Assembly (NCBI RefSeq): GCF_009849585.1
Contig: NZ_VCRN01000021.1
Span: 1-64,000, forward strand
Origin: Bacillus sp. ZZV12-4809
Lineage (GTDB): Bacteria; Bacillota; Bacilli; Bacillales; Cytobacillaceae
Direction: 5' to 3'
Length of the DNA stretch: 64,000 nucleotides
Shown: positions 41,754 through 51,410 of the stretch, one piece after another
Position numbering within the stretch: position 1 is the stretch's first letter
Layout of the letters: the number at the start of each line of letters is the position of its first letter
The notes under the pieces: model-generated
Told to the model about the DNA's origin: nothing
The model's input: only the letters and a program-made list of their open reading frames with translations
Database searches by the model: none
Program-made: the position numbers and the translations under genes

Positions 41754-43073
41754 ATGTTTTTTCACGGCACCATGAAGGTAAATGGGAAAGGTCATCTTGA
41801 AATTGGCGGTATGGATACAGTCGAACTCGCCAGTCAATTTGGAACACCATTATATGTATATGATGTGGCATTAATAAGAGAGAGAGCAAGAGGCTTTAAG
41901 CAGACTTTCGATAATCTTGGAATAAAAGCACAAGTGGCATATGCAAGCAAAGCTTTTTCTACAGTGGCAATGGTTCAGCTTGTAGATGAAGAAGGTCTTT
42001 CATTGGATGTGGTTTCAGGCGGTGAGTTATACACAGCATTGGCTGCTGATTTTCCGTCTGAAAGAATTCATTTTCACGGGAACAATAAAAGCAGAGAAGA
42101 ATTGGAAATGGCTCTTAAGAATCATGTTGGCTGTATTGTTGTCGATAACTTTTATGAGCTGGATTTATTAGAGGAGATTTGTGAATCTCTTTCAGTCAAA
42201 ACGAAAATCTTGCTGAGAGTCACCCCTGGAATTGAAGCACATACCCATGATTATATCTTAACCGGACAGGAAGATTCAAAGTTTGGATTTGACCTGCAGA
42301 ATGGCCAGGCTGAGAAGGCTTTGCAAATAGCTCTGAACTCAAGCTGGATCGAAACGCTAGGACTGCACTGTCATATCGGGTCTCAGATTTTTGATACAAC
42401 TGGCTTCATTTTGGCAGCCAAGAAAATCTTTGAGAAGATGGCAGAATGGAAAGAGAAACATGCATATGAACCTGCAGTGCTTAACTTAGGCGGAGGTTTT
42501 GGAATCCGCTATACAGAAGATGATGATCCGATTCATGCATCTCAATATGTTGAGGAAATTATCGGTGAAGTTAAAAAACAGGCTAAACATTTTTCCATGA
42601 AGATGCCGGAAATTTGGATTGAGCCGGGACGTTCGCTTGTAGGAGATGCCGGAACTACTTTATATCAGACAGGGTCACGCAAAGAGGTTCCAAATGTAAG
42701 AAATTATCTTGCTGTGGATGGCGGCATGAGTGATAATATCAGGCCGGCCCTTTATCAGGCTAAGTATGAAGCGGTACTTGCAAACCGGGTATTGGAAAAG
42801 CCGGAAGAGACAGTATCAATTGCCGGAAAATGCTGTGAATCAGGTGATATGCTCATTTGGGATTTGCCGCTTCCTAAGGCGGGGGATCAAGACCTCTTGG
42901 CTGTTTTCTGTACCGGCGCATACGGTTATTCAATGGCAAACAACTATAACCGTATTCCAAGGCCGCCTGTAGTGTTTATTGAAAATGGAGAGGCTAAGCT
43001 GGTTGTTAAAAGAGAAACATACGAGGACATTTTAAGATTAGATCTGCCGATAAATGAAAAAATAAAAAACTAA
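41754..43073 (+). CDS. lysA: Diaminopimelate decarboxylase
   Basis: A 439-residue PLP enzyme making lysine from meso-diaminopimelate. The PLP Lys is Lys66 in VAYASKAFST. LHCHIGSQI, LNLGGGFG, EPGRSLVG and CCESGD are the other conserved active-site blocks. GAGGGGGAACC precedes the ATG. lysA after spoVA is the B. subtilis order. The stop codon is inside the terminator stem. Confidence 0.97.
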   Translation: MFFHGTMKVNGKGHLEIGGMDTVELASQFGTPLYVYDVALIRERARGFKQTFDNLGIKAQVAYASKAFSTVAMVQLVDEEGLSLDVVSGGELYTALAADFPSERIHFHGNNKSREELEMALKNHVGCIVVDNFYELDLLEEICESLSVKTKILLRVTPGIEAHTHDYILTGQEDSKFGFDLQNGQAEKALQIALNSSWIETLGLHCHIGSQIFDTTGFILAAKKIFEKMAEWKEKHAYEPAVLNLGGGFGIRYTEDDDPIHASQYVEEIIGEVKKQAKHFSMKMPEIWIEPGRSLVGDAGTTLYQTGSRKEVPNVRNYLAVDGGMSDNIRPALYQAKYEAVLANRVLEKPEETVSIAGKCCESGDMLIWDLPLPKAGDQDLLAVFCTGAYGYSMANNYNRIPRPPVVFIENGEAKLVVKRETYEDILRLDLPINEKIKN

Positions 43074-43103
43074 GCTGCCCGCCGGGGCAGCTTAGTTTTT
43101 TAT
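43068..43103 (+). terminator. Terminator overlapping the lysA stop codon
   Basis: CTAAGCTGCCC pairs with GGGCAGCTTAG around GCCG, then TTTTTTATTT; TAA 43071-43073 is in the 5' arm. Confidence 0.92.
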
Positions 43104-43196
43104 TTAGTAAAGTTTGTTGCTTATCCACAAACATAGTTAAATCAACGGTAAGAATTCATAAACCAAAACAAAAATCTTTAAGAAAAGAGCCATTTT

Positions 43197-44060
43197 TTAA
43201 GAAAAGAAGGCTTTTACAGCGTCAATTACACTTACAAAAAAACGCTTTAAGCTTTCTAAAAACCCCTGGCCTTCCTCACTTTCGAGGTACTTGGATATTT
43301 TGTCTTTTGCCTGGTTAAGCTGCTCGCCGACCTGATTCCAATCAATATCAAGCTCTTTAAGCTTGTTGAATAAATCTATTAAGCTTAAAGTCTCCTGTTC
43401 GGTAAGAGTGATGCCGAGATCCTTCGCTGCATTTTCGATAATGGTTCTGAGTTCGGCATCGGTTTCAGGCGAATTTTTGGCAATTTCCTCTTTAATTTTG
43501 GCAATTAATGCAGCCGCATTCTCGTTTCCAACCGACTCGCCGAGCTTGGCTGTTTCAACCATTTCTTCATTGGCAGCCTGTTTTACATCTTCAGGGATTG
43601 TTTTTTCGGCTGAAATTTCATATGCCTTAATAATGCCTGTTAAAGCAGCTGTTCCAGAAACATTTGCAGGTGCTGTAATATAAATTTTTGCATCTTTTAC
43701 ACCTGCAGTAATCAAAGCATTAATATACATTTCGTCAGTGACCCAGTTAATATTCTTAGTCTCGACTTCAAGGCCGGAGCCTTGTTTGGCTACTGTGACT
43801 GCTGAAGAAGATATTGCTCTCGTCCCTATTAGAGCTTTAGAGATATAATTTCCAAGATATTGATGTTCTTCCTCATTTGAAACAGTAATGATTGTCGCAT
43901 CTTTTGGAGCTTTCATTTCTGCTAGAAGCATATTTTTTTGTTCTTCTGATAGGTTCTCTCCTAAAGTGACAATTACATCACCTTCCGCCATATCAGCAAA
44001 TGCCTGCATCGGCAAAATAAATAATAGCAACATTAAAAGTAGAATTTTATTCCATTTCAT
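43197..44060 (-). CDS. ypuA: Secreted DUF1002 protein, YpuA type
   Basis: A 287-residue exported protein. The signal peptide (MKWNKILLLMLLLFILPMQAFA) ends near residue 22. The DUF1002 domain follows, with VTLGENLSEEQKNMLLAEM and AKIYITAPANVSGTAALTGI. The C-terminal third is helical and charged. CCGGGAGGTAACCGC precedes the ATG. YpuA lies near lysA in B. subtilis too and is linked there to cell-envelope stress regulons; its function is not known. Confidence 0.88.
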   Translation of the reverse strand: MKWNKILLLMLLLFILPMQAFADMAEGDVIVTLGENLSEEQKNMLLAEMKAPKDATIITVSNEEEHQYLGNYISKALIGTRAISSSAVTVAKQGSGLEVETKNINWVTDEMYINALITAGVKDAKIYITAPANVSGTAALTGIIKAYEISAEKTIPEDVKQAANEEMVETAKLGESVGNENAAALIAKIKEEIAKNSPETDAELRTIIENAAKDLGITLTEQETLSLIDLFNKLKELDIDWNQVGEQLNQAKDKISKYLESEEGQGFLESLKRFFVSVIDAVKAFFS

Positions 44061-44299
44061 GCGGTTACCTCCCGGAGCAATAATTGGGAAGCCATGTATG
44101 CCAATTTGCTGCTCACTTAATGGCTTCCTGTAAATAGACGATTATTTCTGAGAAAAAGTTTCATTTCCCCTTTAACAGAAACCTTAGCTCAAAATGCCTA
44201 TTTCAGCAAGCAGAATGGAATTGTGATAAAGAATAGTGTAAAATGAATGATAGTTTGTAAGTCATAGGATTTATACATAAATGGGGGCAGTAAAGAGAT

Positions 44300-44386
44300 A
44301 TGAAAAAAAGCAATTGGCTTCTTTTTATTATATTGCTTGTTTTAAGTATTGGATGGGGATTGGTTTACTGGTTCTTTATAGTTTAA
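44300..44386 (+). CDS. Candidate 28-residue single-span membrane peptide
   Basis: An ATG at 44300 opens 28 codons: two basic residues, then WLLFIILLVLSIGWGLVYWF and stop. It looks like a small membrane protein. GGGGGCAG lies 13 bases upstream and AAAGAG only 2, so the ribosome site is not ideal. It is the only gene-like element in the 485-base gap 44061-44546. Treat as a candidate. Confidence 0.35.
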   Translation: MKKSNWLLFIILLVLSIGWGLVYWFFIV

Positions 44387-44537
44387 AGCTTTGCTGCGAT
44401 GAACGCATTAAGCATTGAATCTGACTGTTTTATTCGAAAATAGCAACATTCAGCATGAATACATATACTGTTATGAAAAGTTTACAAAGTTTAAATTATG
44501 GGAAAAATAGTTTATGATGTTTTTATTCAAATAATGA

Positions 44538-44900
<363 letters not shown>

Positions 44901-44971
44901 GCGTAGAACTAGGGCTGGCCTATGGTCCGCTTGAATGCGATCGGGATTTCAGGAATATACTTGCTACAAGG

Positions 44972-45010
44972 AAAAAGGCAGCGAATAATCATTATTCCTG
45001 CCTTTTTTTG
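44972..45010. terminator. Bidirectional terminator between ribT side and ypuF
   Basis: AAAAAGGCAG and GAATAATCATTATTC fold into one long stem closed by CTGCCTTTTTTT. The ypuF stop codon lies within it. Confidence 0.9.
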
Positions 45011-45513
45011 TGATTCAGGGCATCTTGTCTTTCATTAATAACTATTGTCCTATCTCTTCTTTTATGGCGGTGTACAATATCTTCATCTGGAGCATAGCTG
45101 TCGGAACACCAGAAAAGTCCCTTGGCAGCGCATACCTCGATGCATTTTTCCTTTAGTAAGGGATCAATGATTGGCAAGTTAATGCTGAAGTATTTTCCGC
45201 CTTTTTGAATCAGCACGAGCCTGTCTTTAAGCGCTTCAATCAATTGATCTGTATCCAGGCCCAATGCCTTTATTTCTCCTGCCCGGTCCTCCAGAATGCT
45301 GATTCCTTTGCGGAGAGTCCGTTCTGCACCATTCATATTCTCTCTGCGATGATGATAAAAAGAAACGGCCATAAGAATTAAGCCGACCCATGCAGACTTT
45401 TTATTGTTTGGATCTATTCTCTTCCAATACTCTTCCAGTATTTCGTGACATTCAAAATAATCACGGTCACCATGAAAATGGACCAGGAACTCGATATACT
45501 TATCGGGGTACAT
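44992..45513 (-). CDS. ypuF: DUF309 protein, YpuF type
   Basis: A 173-residue protein. The DUF309 motif FHGDRDYFECHEILEEYWK near residue 15 holds a conserved HE. A second half-motif is WVGLILMAVSFYHHRREN. AAGGAGTGAAAGT fixes the start at ATG 45513; the frame is open 15 codons upstream. Position between ribT and scpA matches ypuF. No function is known. Confidence 0.88.
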   Translation of the reverse strand: MYPDKYIEFLVHFHGDRDYFECHEILEEYWKRIDPNNKKSAWVGLILMAVSFYHHRRENMNGAERTLRKGISILEDRAGEIKALGLDTDQLIEALKDRLVLIQKGGKYFSINLPIIDPLLKEKCIEVCAAKGLFWCSDSYAPDEDIVHRHKRRDRTIVINERQDALNHKKRQE

Positions 45514-45576
45514 ACTTTCACTCCTTGACAATTCTAACTTTATATTAACACAGCACAATCAATTATCAGAAGAAAA

Positions 45577-45609
45577 ATAAAAGCCCGGCTTTTGACCGGG
45601 CTTTTACAG
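45577..45609 (-). terminator. Terminator downstream of the YjcZ-family gene
   Basis: AAAGCCCGG pairs with CCGGGCTTT on both strands around TCAAAAG; about 105 bases after the yjcZ-like stop. Confidence 0.8.
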
Positions 45610-45711
45610 CTAATAAAACTGAATAACTATAAATCGGCTCTTTTGGGTTTCTAATAGGGCAGCCTTGCCGATTGGTCAATGTGAGGAATTTGCTGTAATA
45701 TTCACAGCGAT

Positions 45712-45810
45712 TTAGAAGCACCAGGAAGCTCCGACTATAATTAAAAGAATGAACAAAACGACAATTAAAGCAAACCCGGTTCCGCAATCTCCAAATCCAG
45801 TCTTAGACAT
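45712..45810 (-). CDS. YjcZ-family sporulation miniprotein
   Basis: A 32-residue protein: MSKTGFGDCGTGFALIVVLF then a hydrophobic end ILLIIVGASWCF. The GFALIVVLFILLIIVGA pattern is that of the YjcZ/YhaL sporulation-associated miniprotein family. ACAGGAGGTTTTTTAT precedes ATG 45810; the longer open frame upstream is not supported. It probably inserts in a membrane. Family members are mother-cell proteins of unknown role. Confidence 0.88.
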   Translation of the reverse strand: MSKTGFGDCGTGFALIVVLFILLIIVGASWCF

Positions 45811-46021
45811 ATAAAAAACCTCCTGTATCTTTATTTCCATACATCCTATGTAGGCAATTGCCTGATTGATTGGGCACATCACAAAAATTCTGGTTTGGAG
45901 CAGGAACATTGCGGACATCAGGGTTATTTTTCTATTGGATAACAACCATGAATAATCTATACTAGATATAGCCTTTTGGCATGTAAGGGAATTTATTTTA
46001 GGAAAATTTGGTGGGTATTTT

Positions 46022-46783
46022 ATGCAATATGATCATTATAACGTTAAAATAGATGCTTTCGAGGGGCCGCTGGATCTTCTGCTTCATCTTATTAACAGAC
46101 TGGAAATTGATATCTATGACATTCCTGTTTCAGAAATCACCGAGCAATACCTCATTTATATACATACGATGAAGGAGCTTCAGCTTGACGTAGCAAGTGA
46201 ATATCTTGTAATGGCCGCTACGCTTCTGGCTATTAAAAGCAAAATGCTGCTGCCAAAGCATGAGGAGGAAGAGCTTGAAGATGAATTTGGAATGGAAATG
46301 GAAGAAGACCCCAGGGATGAACTTGTAGAACGGCTGATTGAATACCGTAAATATAAGGAAGCTGCAGAAGAGCTAAAGGAACGGGAACAGGATAGAAGCT
46401 TAATGTATACAAAGCCGCCTGCAGACCTTTCTGAATATGTAAATGAATCACAGCAGGAAAAAGCTGATTTGAATGTAAGCCTTTATGATATGCTTGGCGC
46501 TTTGCAAAAGTTATTAAGAAGAAAGAAACTGCAAAGGCCCCTGTCTGCAAAAGTTGCCCGCCAGGAGATTCCCATCGAAAAGCGGATGTCTGAAATTGTA
46601 GAACAATTAAGGGGTATAAAAGGCAGGAAAAGATTCACCGAACTTTTTCCGATAGCCGACAGAGAGCATATAGTAGTAACTTTCCTGGCGGTACTGGAGT
46701 TAATTAAGCGAAAAGAAATTCAGGTCGAGCAGGACAAAAATTTCTCGGATATTTATGTAGCTTCCATGGAAGGAGGAAAATAG
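46022..46783 (+). CDS. scpA: Segregation and condensation protein A (kleisin)
   Basis: A 253-residue kleisin of the SMC-ScpAB condensin. [25 protein letters not shown] is the N-terminal SMC-neck binding domain, and [22 protein letters not shown] the C-terminal winged helix that binds the SMC head. The acidic linker binds ScpB. The ribosome site is weak (GGTGGG). scpB follows one base later. Confidence 0.96.
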   Translation: MQYDHYNVKIDAFEGPLDLLLHLINRLEIDIYDIPVSEITEQYLIYIHTMKELQLDVASEYLVMAATLLAIKSKMLLPKHEEEELEDEFGMEMEEDPRDELVERLIEYRKYKEAAEELKEREQDRSLMYTKPPADLSEYVNESQQEKADLNVSLYDMLGALQKLLRRKKLQRPLSAKVARQEIPIEKRMSEIVEQLRGIKGRKRFTELFPIADREHIVVTFLAVLELIKRKEIQVEQDKNFSDIYVASMEGGK

Positions 46784-46784
46784 T

Positions 46785-47372
46785 TTGGAAATCATTAATT
46801 GGAAGGGGATAGCTGAAAGCCTCCTGTTTGCAGCGGGTGATGAAGGCTTATCCCTTAAGCAAATTGCCCATGTTCTCGAGGTGGATGAAAATCAGGCCCG
46901 TGAGATCATGGACAGTCTTATGGAAGATTACAATAATAGCAGCCGCGGAATTATGGCTGTTGAATTGGCGGGGACGTTTCAGCTGGTTACGAAAAAAGAG
47001 TTTTCTCCGTACCTGAAAAAGCTGGTGGAATCTCCTTCTTCCGCCTCCCTTTCTCAGGCAGCACTTGAGACACTGGCTATTATCGCTTACAGACAGCCCA
47101 TTACAAGGACAGAAATTGAGGAAATTAGGGGAGTCAAGACAGAGAGACCTCTTCATACATTGTCCGCAAAAGCCCTGATTAAAGAGGTTGGACGGGCAGA
47201 TGGAACAGGGCGTGCCTATCTTTATGGAACGACTAAAGAATTTCTTGATTATTTTGGTCTTAAAAGTATTGATGAGCTGCCGCCCCTCCCGGATAAGATT
47301 AGTGAAGAAGAGGATTCATTCCAGGAAGAGGCGGATTTATTCTTTGAAAAGTTCCAGGAGCTCGATTCTTGA
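46785..47372 (+). CDS. scpB: Segregation and condensation protein B
   Basis: A 195-residue partner of ScpA in the SMC complex, with two winged-helix domains. [21 protein letters not shown] and [23 protein letters not shown] are the signature blocks. The start is TTG, eight bases after AAGGAGG at the end of scpA. Length matches the family. Confidence 0.96.
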   Translation: MEIINWKGIAESLLFAAGDEGLSLKQIAHVLEVDENQAREIMDSLMEDYNNSSRGIMAVELAGTFQLVTKKEFSPYLKKLVESPSSASLSQAALETLAIIAYRQPITRTEIEEIRGVKTERPLHTLSAKALIKEVGRADGTGRAYLYGTTKEFLDYFGLKSIDELPPLPDKISEEEDSFQEEADLFFEKFQELDS

Positions 47373-47478
47373 CTTTTCTGACACATTAGATAGGAAGTGT
47401 GGTAAAATAGATTTAAATTTTTCCCTTTCCTTTTAATACATATTATCTTAAAACCATCGGGAAACAGGAGGGTTTTGC

Positions 47479-47901
47479 TTGCTGATTAAACAATGCAGGG
47501 GATATGAGCTTGAAAAAGAAAAGCCGAACACCTCGGAAGATTTTTTTAATAGAAGTGAGGTTGTGTTCGAAGAAGATGGGCAGGAGAAAACGTTTCATGT
47601 TTTATACGTTAGATTCTTTGATGAATCCATGAATGAGTTCACACCTTATGAAAAGGATCCAGTTTTTCAGGCTGGTTCCAGAGAAGTCCAGTTCAAGGAT
47701 CTTGTTGCTCTATCATGTTTATTGAAGAACCCGGGTTTTAGACATCGCAAACGAATTTATCTAAATTCAAAGGCTGATTTTGCATCCTATTTTCAGGATC
47801 TGGACTTTTCCAAGCTTCCATCCATTTTTGAAGCGCTGGGAAATAATAAATCCTACGACCTGCAATCACCTTTAGATTTTATTGTTCAACCGCAACAATA
47901 G
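47479..47901 (+). CDS. Unknown 140-residue protein between scpB and ypuI
   Basis: An acidic soluble protein of 140 residues, without membrane or signal segments. AGGAGGGTTTTGC precedes a TTG start. Sequence features include FHVLYVRFFDESMNEFTPYE, LNSKADFASYFQDLDFSKLP and a proline/glutamine end. I do not recognise the family, and I do not recall an equivalent at this place in B. subtilis, where ypuI follows scpB. It lies 28 bases before ypuI and may share its transcript. Confidence 0.7.
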   Translation: MLIKQCRGYELEKEKPNTSEDFFNRSEVVFEEDGQEKTFHVLYVRFFDESMNEFTPYEKDPVFQAGSREVQFKDLVALSCLLKNPGFRHRKRIYLNSKADFASYFQDLDFSKLPSIFEALGNNKSYDLQSPLDFIVQPQQ

Positions 47902-47929
47902 CCATTGTATAATTATGGGGGTGTAATGG

Positions 47930-48418
47930 ATGGGGAATTCTATCGTTAAATCACAAATGGAAGATGTGAAAAATTTCCTCGGTAATAGCGTTGCCGTATT
48001 TGAAGATTTCTTAAATAATACAACAATTAAAGATCTTGAAGAAGAAAAGGAAGGGAATGCGAATTATTATAAAAGCATCCTTTCACATGTAAGAAAACTG
48101 CTCGTATATTGTGAAGAAGGACTTGATGCCAGCACAATCATATTAAAAAGCGACCCTTTCCAAAAAGGAGCGGCAGAAAAGACGCTATACCGAATTTACC
48201 ATCAATGCATTGAAGAGTTTTTCTCTCCGAAAAATGATGCCTGGTTTGAGAATAGTCGTTCAGCATATACAGGTAAAAACTCGATCCAGTTTCATGAAGA
48301 AGTTCCGGACAGCTTGAAAACAATGTTCAGGCAGCTCGAAGCAGAGTTCCAAAGGATTCGTGAGGAACTTGAATATTACGAAACCGATTACCGGACAAAA
48401 ATGATTCAATCAAAATAA
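47930..48418 (+). CDS. ypuI: DUF3907 protein YpuI
   Basis: A 162-residue protein beginning MGNSIVKSQMEDVKNFL and containing TLYRIYHQCIEEFFSPKND, SRSAYTGKN and the end EELEYYETDYRTKMIQSK, all close to B. subtilis YpuI. GGGGGTGTAATGG precedes the ATG at 47930. No catalytic motif is visible and the function is unknown. Confidence 0.9.
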   Translation: MGNSIVKSQMEDVKNFLGNSVAVFEDFLNNTTIKDLEEEKEGNANYYKSILSHVRKLLVYCEEGLDASTIILKSDPFQKGAAEKTLYRIYHQCIEEFFSPKNDAWFENSRSAYTGKNSIQFHEEVPDSLKTMFRQLEAEFQRIREELEYYETDYRTKMIQSK

Positions 48419-48427
48419 GACTGGAAT

Positions 48428-48461
48428 TTGAAGAACAGCACAAAGCTGTTCTTTTTTTGTT
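48428..48461 (+). terminator. Terminator after ypuI
   Basis: AAGAACAGC pairs with GCTGTTCTT around ACAAA, then seven Ts. Confidence 0.92.
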
Positions 48462-48549
48462 GGCACGTTTTATGCAGATTACCTTTTTCCCTGGAAAACG
48501 TACAAACTTTTACTCATACAAATAGAAAGTGAGCTAATAAAGGAAGCGA

Positions 48550-49449
48550 GTGAGGGTTATGAGTAAAATGGAAGAGTATATTAAGGACGTAACAAAATGG
48601 AACAAAGAGCTAAGAGATTTTTTAGACTCGGAGGAGGTTGATCAAAATAACGAACTGTGGCAGAGGCTGGATCATTTTACTGAAATTATGGATGGAATAA
48701 AAGACCCCTTGGATATTGAAGCTTTGGAAAAGCTGCAGGAACAAGTGGACTCTCTCCATTCCGATATGGAGAATTATTTTTCCAATAGACAACAGCTTGG
48801 AAATATCTATATGAATGAACCGTACATTTCTGCGGGAAAGCATAGTTTACCTCCGCTCCCTTATGATTATAGCGCTCTTGAACCGCATATCTCTGGGGAA
48901 ATTATGAGGCTGCATCATGATAAGCATCATCAATCATATGTAGATGGCTTGAACAAAGCAGAGGTAATGCTGCAAAATGCCAGGAATAATAATGATTACA
49001 GCCTCGTGAAACACTGGTCACGCGAGCTGGCCTTTCATGGCTCTGGCCATTACTTGCATACAATTTTCTGGAATAATATGAGCCCTAAAGGTGGTGGAAG
49101 ACCTGCGGGCGCTCTGCTGAAGGAAATGAACAAATATTTTGGGAGCTTTGAGAAATTCAAAAACCACTTTACTGAGGCAGCCAAGCAGGTAGAAGGAGTG
49201 GGATGGGCAATCCTGGTTTGGTCGCCGAGGGCGCGCAGGCTCGAAATCCTTCAATCAGAAAGACATATGCTTTTAACTCAGTGGGATACAATCCCCTTGC
49301 TTGTTTTGGATGTTTGGGAGCATGCTTATTATCTGCAATATAAAAATAACCGCGGTGATTATATTAAAAATTGGTGGAATATTATCAACTGGAAGAATGT
49401 AGAAGACAGGTATTTAAAAGCATCCGAATTAAAATGGAAGCCATTCTAA
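48550..49449 (+). CDS. sodF: Fe/Mn superoxide dismutase with N-terminal helical extension (SodF-like)
   Basis: A protein of about 299 residues. The first 85 or so residues are charged and helical and not part of the SOD fold. The SOD domain starts LPPLPYDYSALEPHISGEIM, with metal His in LHHDKHHQSYVDGL, a second in GSGHYLHTIFWNN, and Asp and His in LDVWEHAYYLQYKN. The extension and lack of usual Gln motifs resemble B. subtilis SodF. GTG 48550 has AAAGGA at good spacing; ATG 48559 and 48568 are alternatives. Whether it is active as a dismutase is untested. Confidence 0.85.
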   Translation: MRVMSKMEEYIKDVTKWNKELRDFLDSEEVDQNNELWQRLDHFTEIMDGIKDPLDIEALEKLQEQVDSLHSDMENYFSNRQQLGNIYMNEPYISAGKHSLPPLPYDYSALEPHISGEIMRLHHDKHHQSYVDGLNKAEVMLQNARNNNDYSLVKHWSRELAFHGSGHYLHTIFWNNMSPKGGGRPAGALLKEMNKYFGSFEKFKNHFTEAAKQVEGVGWAILVWSPRARRLEILQSERHMLLTQWDTIPLLVLDVWEHAYYLQYKNNRGDYIKNWWNIINWKNVEDRYLKASELKWKPF

Positions 49450-49467
49450 ATTGAAGCCGAAAATAAG

Positions 49468-49505
49468 TAAGAGGGGGATACAAAGAGTATTCCCCTCATT
49501 TTTAA
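49468..49505 (+). terminator. Terminator after sodF
   Basis: GAGGGGGATA pairs with TATTCCCCTC around CAAAGAG, then ATTTTTAA. Confidence 0.85.
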
Positions 49506-49547
49506 TGCACTAGCCATTTCAGAACCGCAATCAAGTCAAACATATTG

Positions 49548-49575
49548 TCATATCACTACTTGTCCTGCATAAACT
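49548..49575 (+). promoter_or_regulatory. Sigma-E-like promoter of dacB
   Basis: TCATATC (49548-49554), a 13-base spacer and CATAAACT (49568-49575), one base from CATACAnT. The dacB operon is under sigma-E in B. subtilis. Confidence 0.7.
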
Positions 49576-49671
49576 TGTACAAATAAATGAAAAACATGCG
49601 GCTCCTCTCTAATGGGGAGATCATGTATTTCGCTCATTCTGACATCCATAAAGGAGACGGGGTTTTGTGCA

Positions 49672-50823
49672 ATGAAAATGTTTAGCAGGCTAATGGCCAT
49701 AGCTTTGGCCGCCGCGTTGATGATGATGAATCTTCCTCAGAAAACAGAAGCTTCAGTTTCAGTAAGCGCCCGGAGCGCAATATTAATGGAACAGGATTCT
49801 GGGCGTATCCTTTACCAGAAAGAAGCAAATGAAGTGAGGAGAATAGCGAGCATTACAAAAATTATGACGGCAATTCTGGCCATAGAATCAGGAAAAATGG
49901 AAGATATGGTTAAAGTAAGTGATCGTGCTGTCAGAGCAGAAGGGTCATCGATATATCTACAGGCAGGAGAAAAAATTAAACTTGAAGATCTGGTTTACGG
50001 GCTTATGCTCCGCTCAGGCAATGACTCTGCAGTCGCAATCGCAGAGCATGTCGGCGGAAGCCTTGAAGGATTTGAATTTTTAATGAATAAGAAAGCTGAA
50101 GAAATCGGCATGAAGAACACCCATTTTGCAAATCCCCATGGTCTGGATGATCATGAAGACCATTATTCTACTGCATATGATATGGCGCTGCTGACCAGGT
50201 ATGCTATGAATAATGAGACGTACCAAAAGATTGCTGGAACAAAGGTGCACAGGGCGCCAAATCCGAACGAAAGCTGGGACAGGGTCTGGAAAAACAAAAA
50301 TAGGCTTCTGACAGAATTATATGAGTATTGCACAGGGGGAAAGACAGGATATACCAAAAGGGCGAAGAGAACTCTTGTTACAACAGCATCGAAAGGCGGC
50401 CTAAATCTGATTGCCGTAACGTTAAACGGGCCGGATGACTGGCATGACCATATTAATATGTATGAAACTGCTTTTAGAACCTATGATATTGTGGAAGTCA
50501 TGCCTGAGGGAATTATGTCCGATATTGATGATGAATTTTATAAAGACAGGGTTTATATAAAGCATTCATACAAATATCCCGTAACTAAAGAAGAGAAGAA
50601 CCACTTTAACATTGATATCAAACTGCTAAAGCCTGAAACAGAATGGGAAGACGGAAGGACAATACCGGAAGTGGTCGGTCAGGCAACTGTATATTTTGAA
50701 GATCAGCCAATAAAAAAGCTCCCAATCTACTATAAGCATGATGAGGTAAAAGAAGATAAGTCACTATTAGACTACTTTAAGGGGCTTTTTACCTCAATTG
50801 CAGGAGTGAAGACAAATGGTTAA
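49672..50823 (+). CDS. dacB: D-alanyl-D-alanine carboxypeptidase DacB (PBP5*)
   Basis: A 383-residue mother-cell penicillin-binding protein that controls cross-linking of spore cortex. The signal peptide ends near residue 27 (QKTEA). The Ser-x2-Lys motif is at residues 60-63 (ASITKIM); SGNDSAVAIA and GGKTGYTKR follow. It overlaps spmA, as in B. subtilis. ATG 49672 is chosen because it begins the signal peptide; AAAGGAG lies rather far upstream. A sigma-E-like promoter is at 49548. Confidence 0.94.
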   Translation: MKMFSRLMAIALAAALMMMNLPQKTEASVSVSARSAILMEQDSGRILYQKEANEVRRIASITKIMTAILAIESGKMEDMVKVSDRAVRAEGSSIYLQAGEKIKLEDLVYGLMLRSGNDSAVAIAEHVGGSLEGFEFLMNKKAEEIGMKNTHFANPHGLDDHEDHYSTAYDMALLTRYAMNNETYQKIAGTKVHRAPNPNESWDRVWKNKNRLLTELYEYCTGGKTGYTKRAKRTLVTTASKGGLNLIAVTLNGPDDWHDHINMYETAFRTYDIVEVMPEGIMSDIDDEFYKDRVYIKHSYKYPVTKEEKNHFNIDIKLLKPETEWEDGRTIPEVVGQATVYFEDQPIKKLPIYYKHDEVKEDKSLLDYFKGLFTSIAGVKTNG

Positions 50824-51403
50824 TATCATTTGGGTGATGCTTACCGCTATAGGGTTAGTTTTTGCTATGATAAACGGCACTATAAACGAAGTAAATGAAG
50901 CTATTTTCAATGGCGCAAAAGAAGCGGTCACGTTATGCATCGGTCTTATTAGCATTCTTGTTTTTTGGCTTGGAATGATGAAAATTGCTGAGGACGCCGG
51001 ACTGCTGAATAAGCTTGCTTCCTTATTCAGGCCAATAGTGAAAAAGCTTTTTCCGGAAGTGCCTGGTGATCATCCGGCAATGGGATATATGCTATCGAAT
51101 ATGATGGCCAATATGTTTGGTCTGGGGAACGCAGCTACCCCTCTCGGCATAAAAGCTATGGAAGAGCTGAAAAGGCTAAATGGGGGAAAAAATGAAGCGA
51201 GCCGTTCTATGATAACCTTTTTGGCCATCAACACTTCAAGTCTGACATTAATTCCTACAACCGTGATTGCCATACGGATGAATTATAATTCTGCCTCGCC
51301 CACCGATATCGTTGGTCCTACTTTAGTGGCTACATTCTGCTCTACATTGGCCGCAATAATGATTGACCGTTATTTCTATTACCGAAGAACGCGAAAAGGA
51401 TGA
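50816..51403 (+). CDS. spmA: Spore maturation protein A
   Basis: A 195-residue membrane protein with a nucleoside-recognition (Gate) domain. PAMGYMLSNMMANMFGLGNAATPLG and LAINTSSLTLIPTTVIAIR are typical. SpmA and SpmB are needed for full dehydration of the spore core in B. subtilis; what they transport is not known. It overlaps the dacB stop by eight bases, with AGGAGTGAAGACAA as ribosome site, so translation is coupled. Confidence 0.94.
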   Translation: MVNIIWVMLTAIGLVFAMINGTINEVNEAIFNGAKEAVTLCIGLISILVFWLGMMKIAEDAGLLNKLASLFRPIVKKLFPEVPGDHPAMGYMLSNMMANMFGLGNAATPLGIKAMEELKRLNGGKNEASRSMITFLAINTSSLTLIPTTVIAIRMNYNSASPTDIVGPTLVATFCSTLAAIMIDRYFYYRRTRKG

Positions 51404-51410
51404 GGTTAGG

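Noticed and set aside
48500-48530. Sigma-E-like CATACAAA upstream of sodF
   Set aside because: One mismatch in the -10 and no matching -35 at 13-15 bases.
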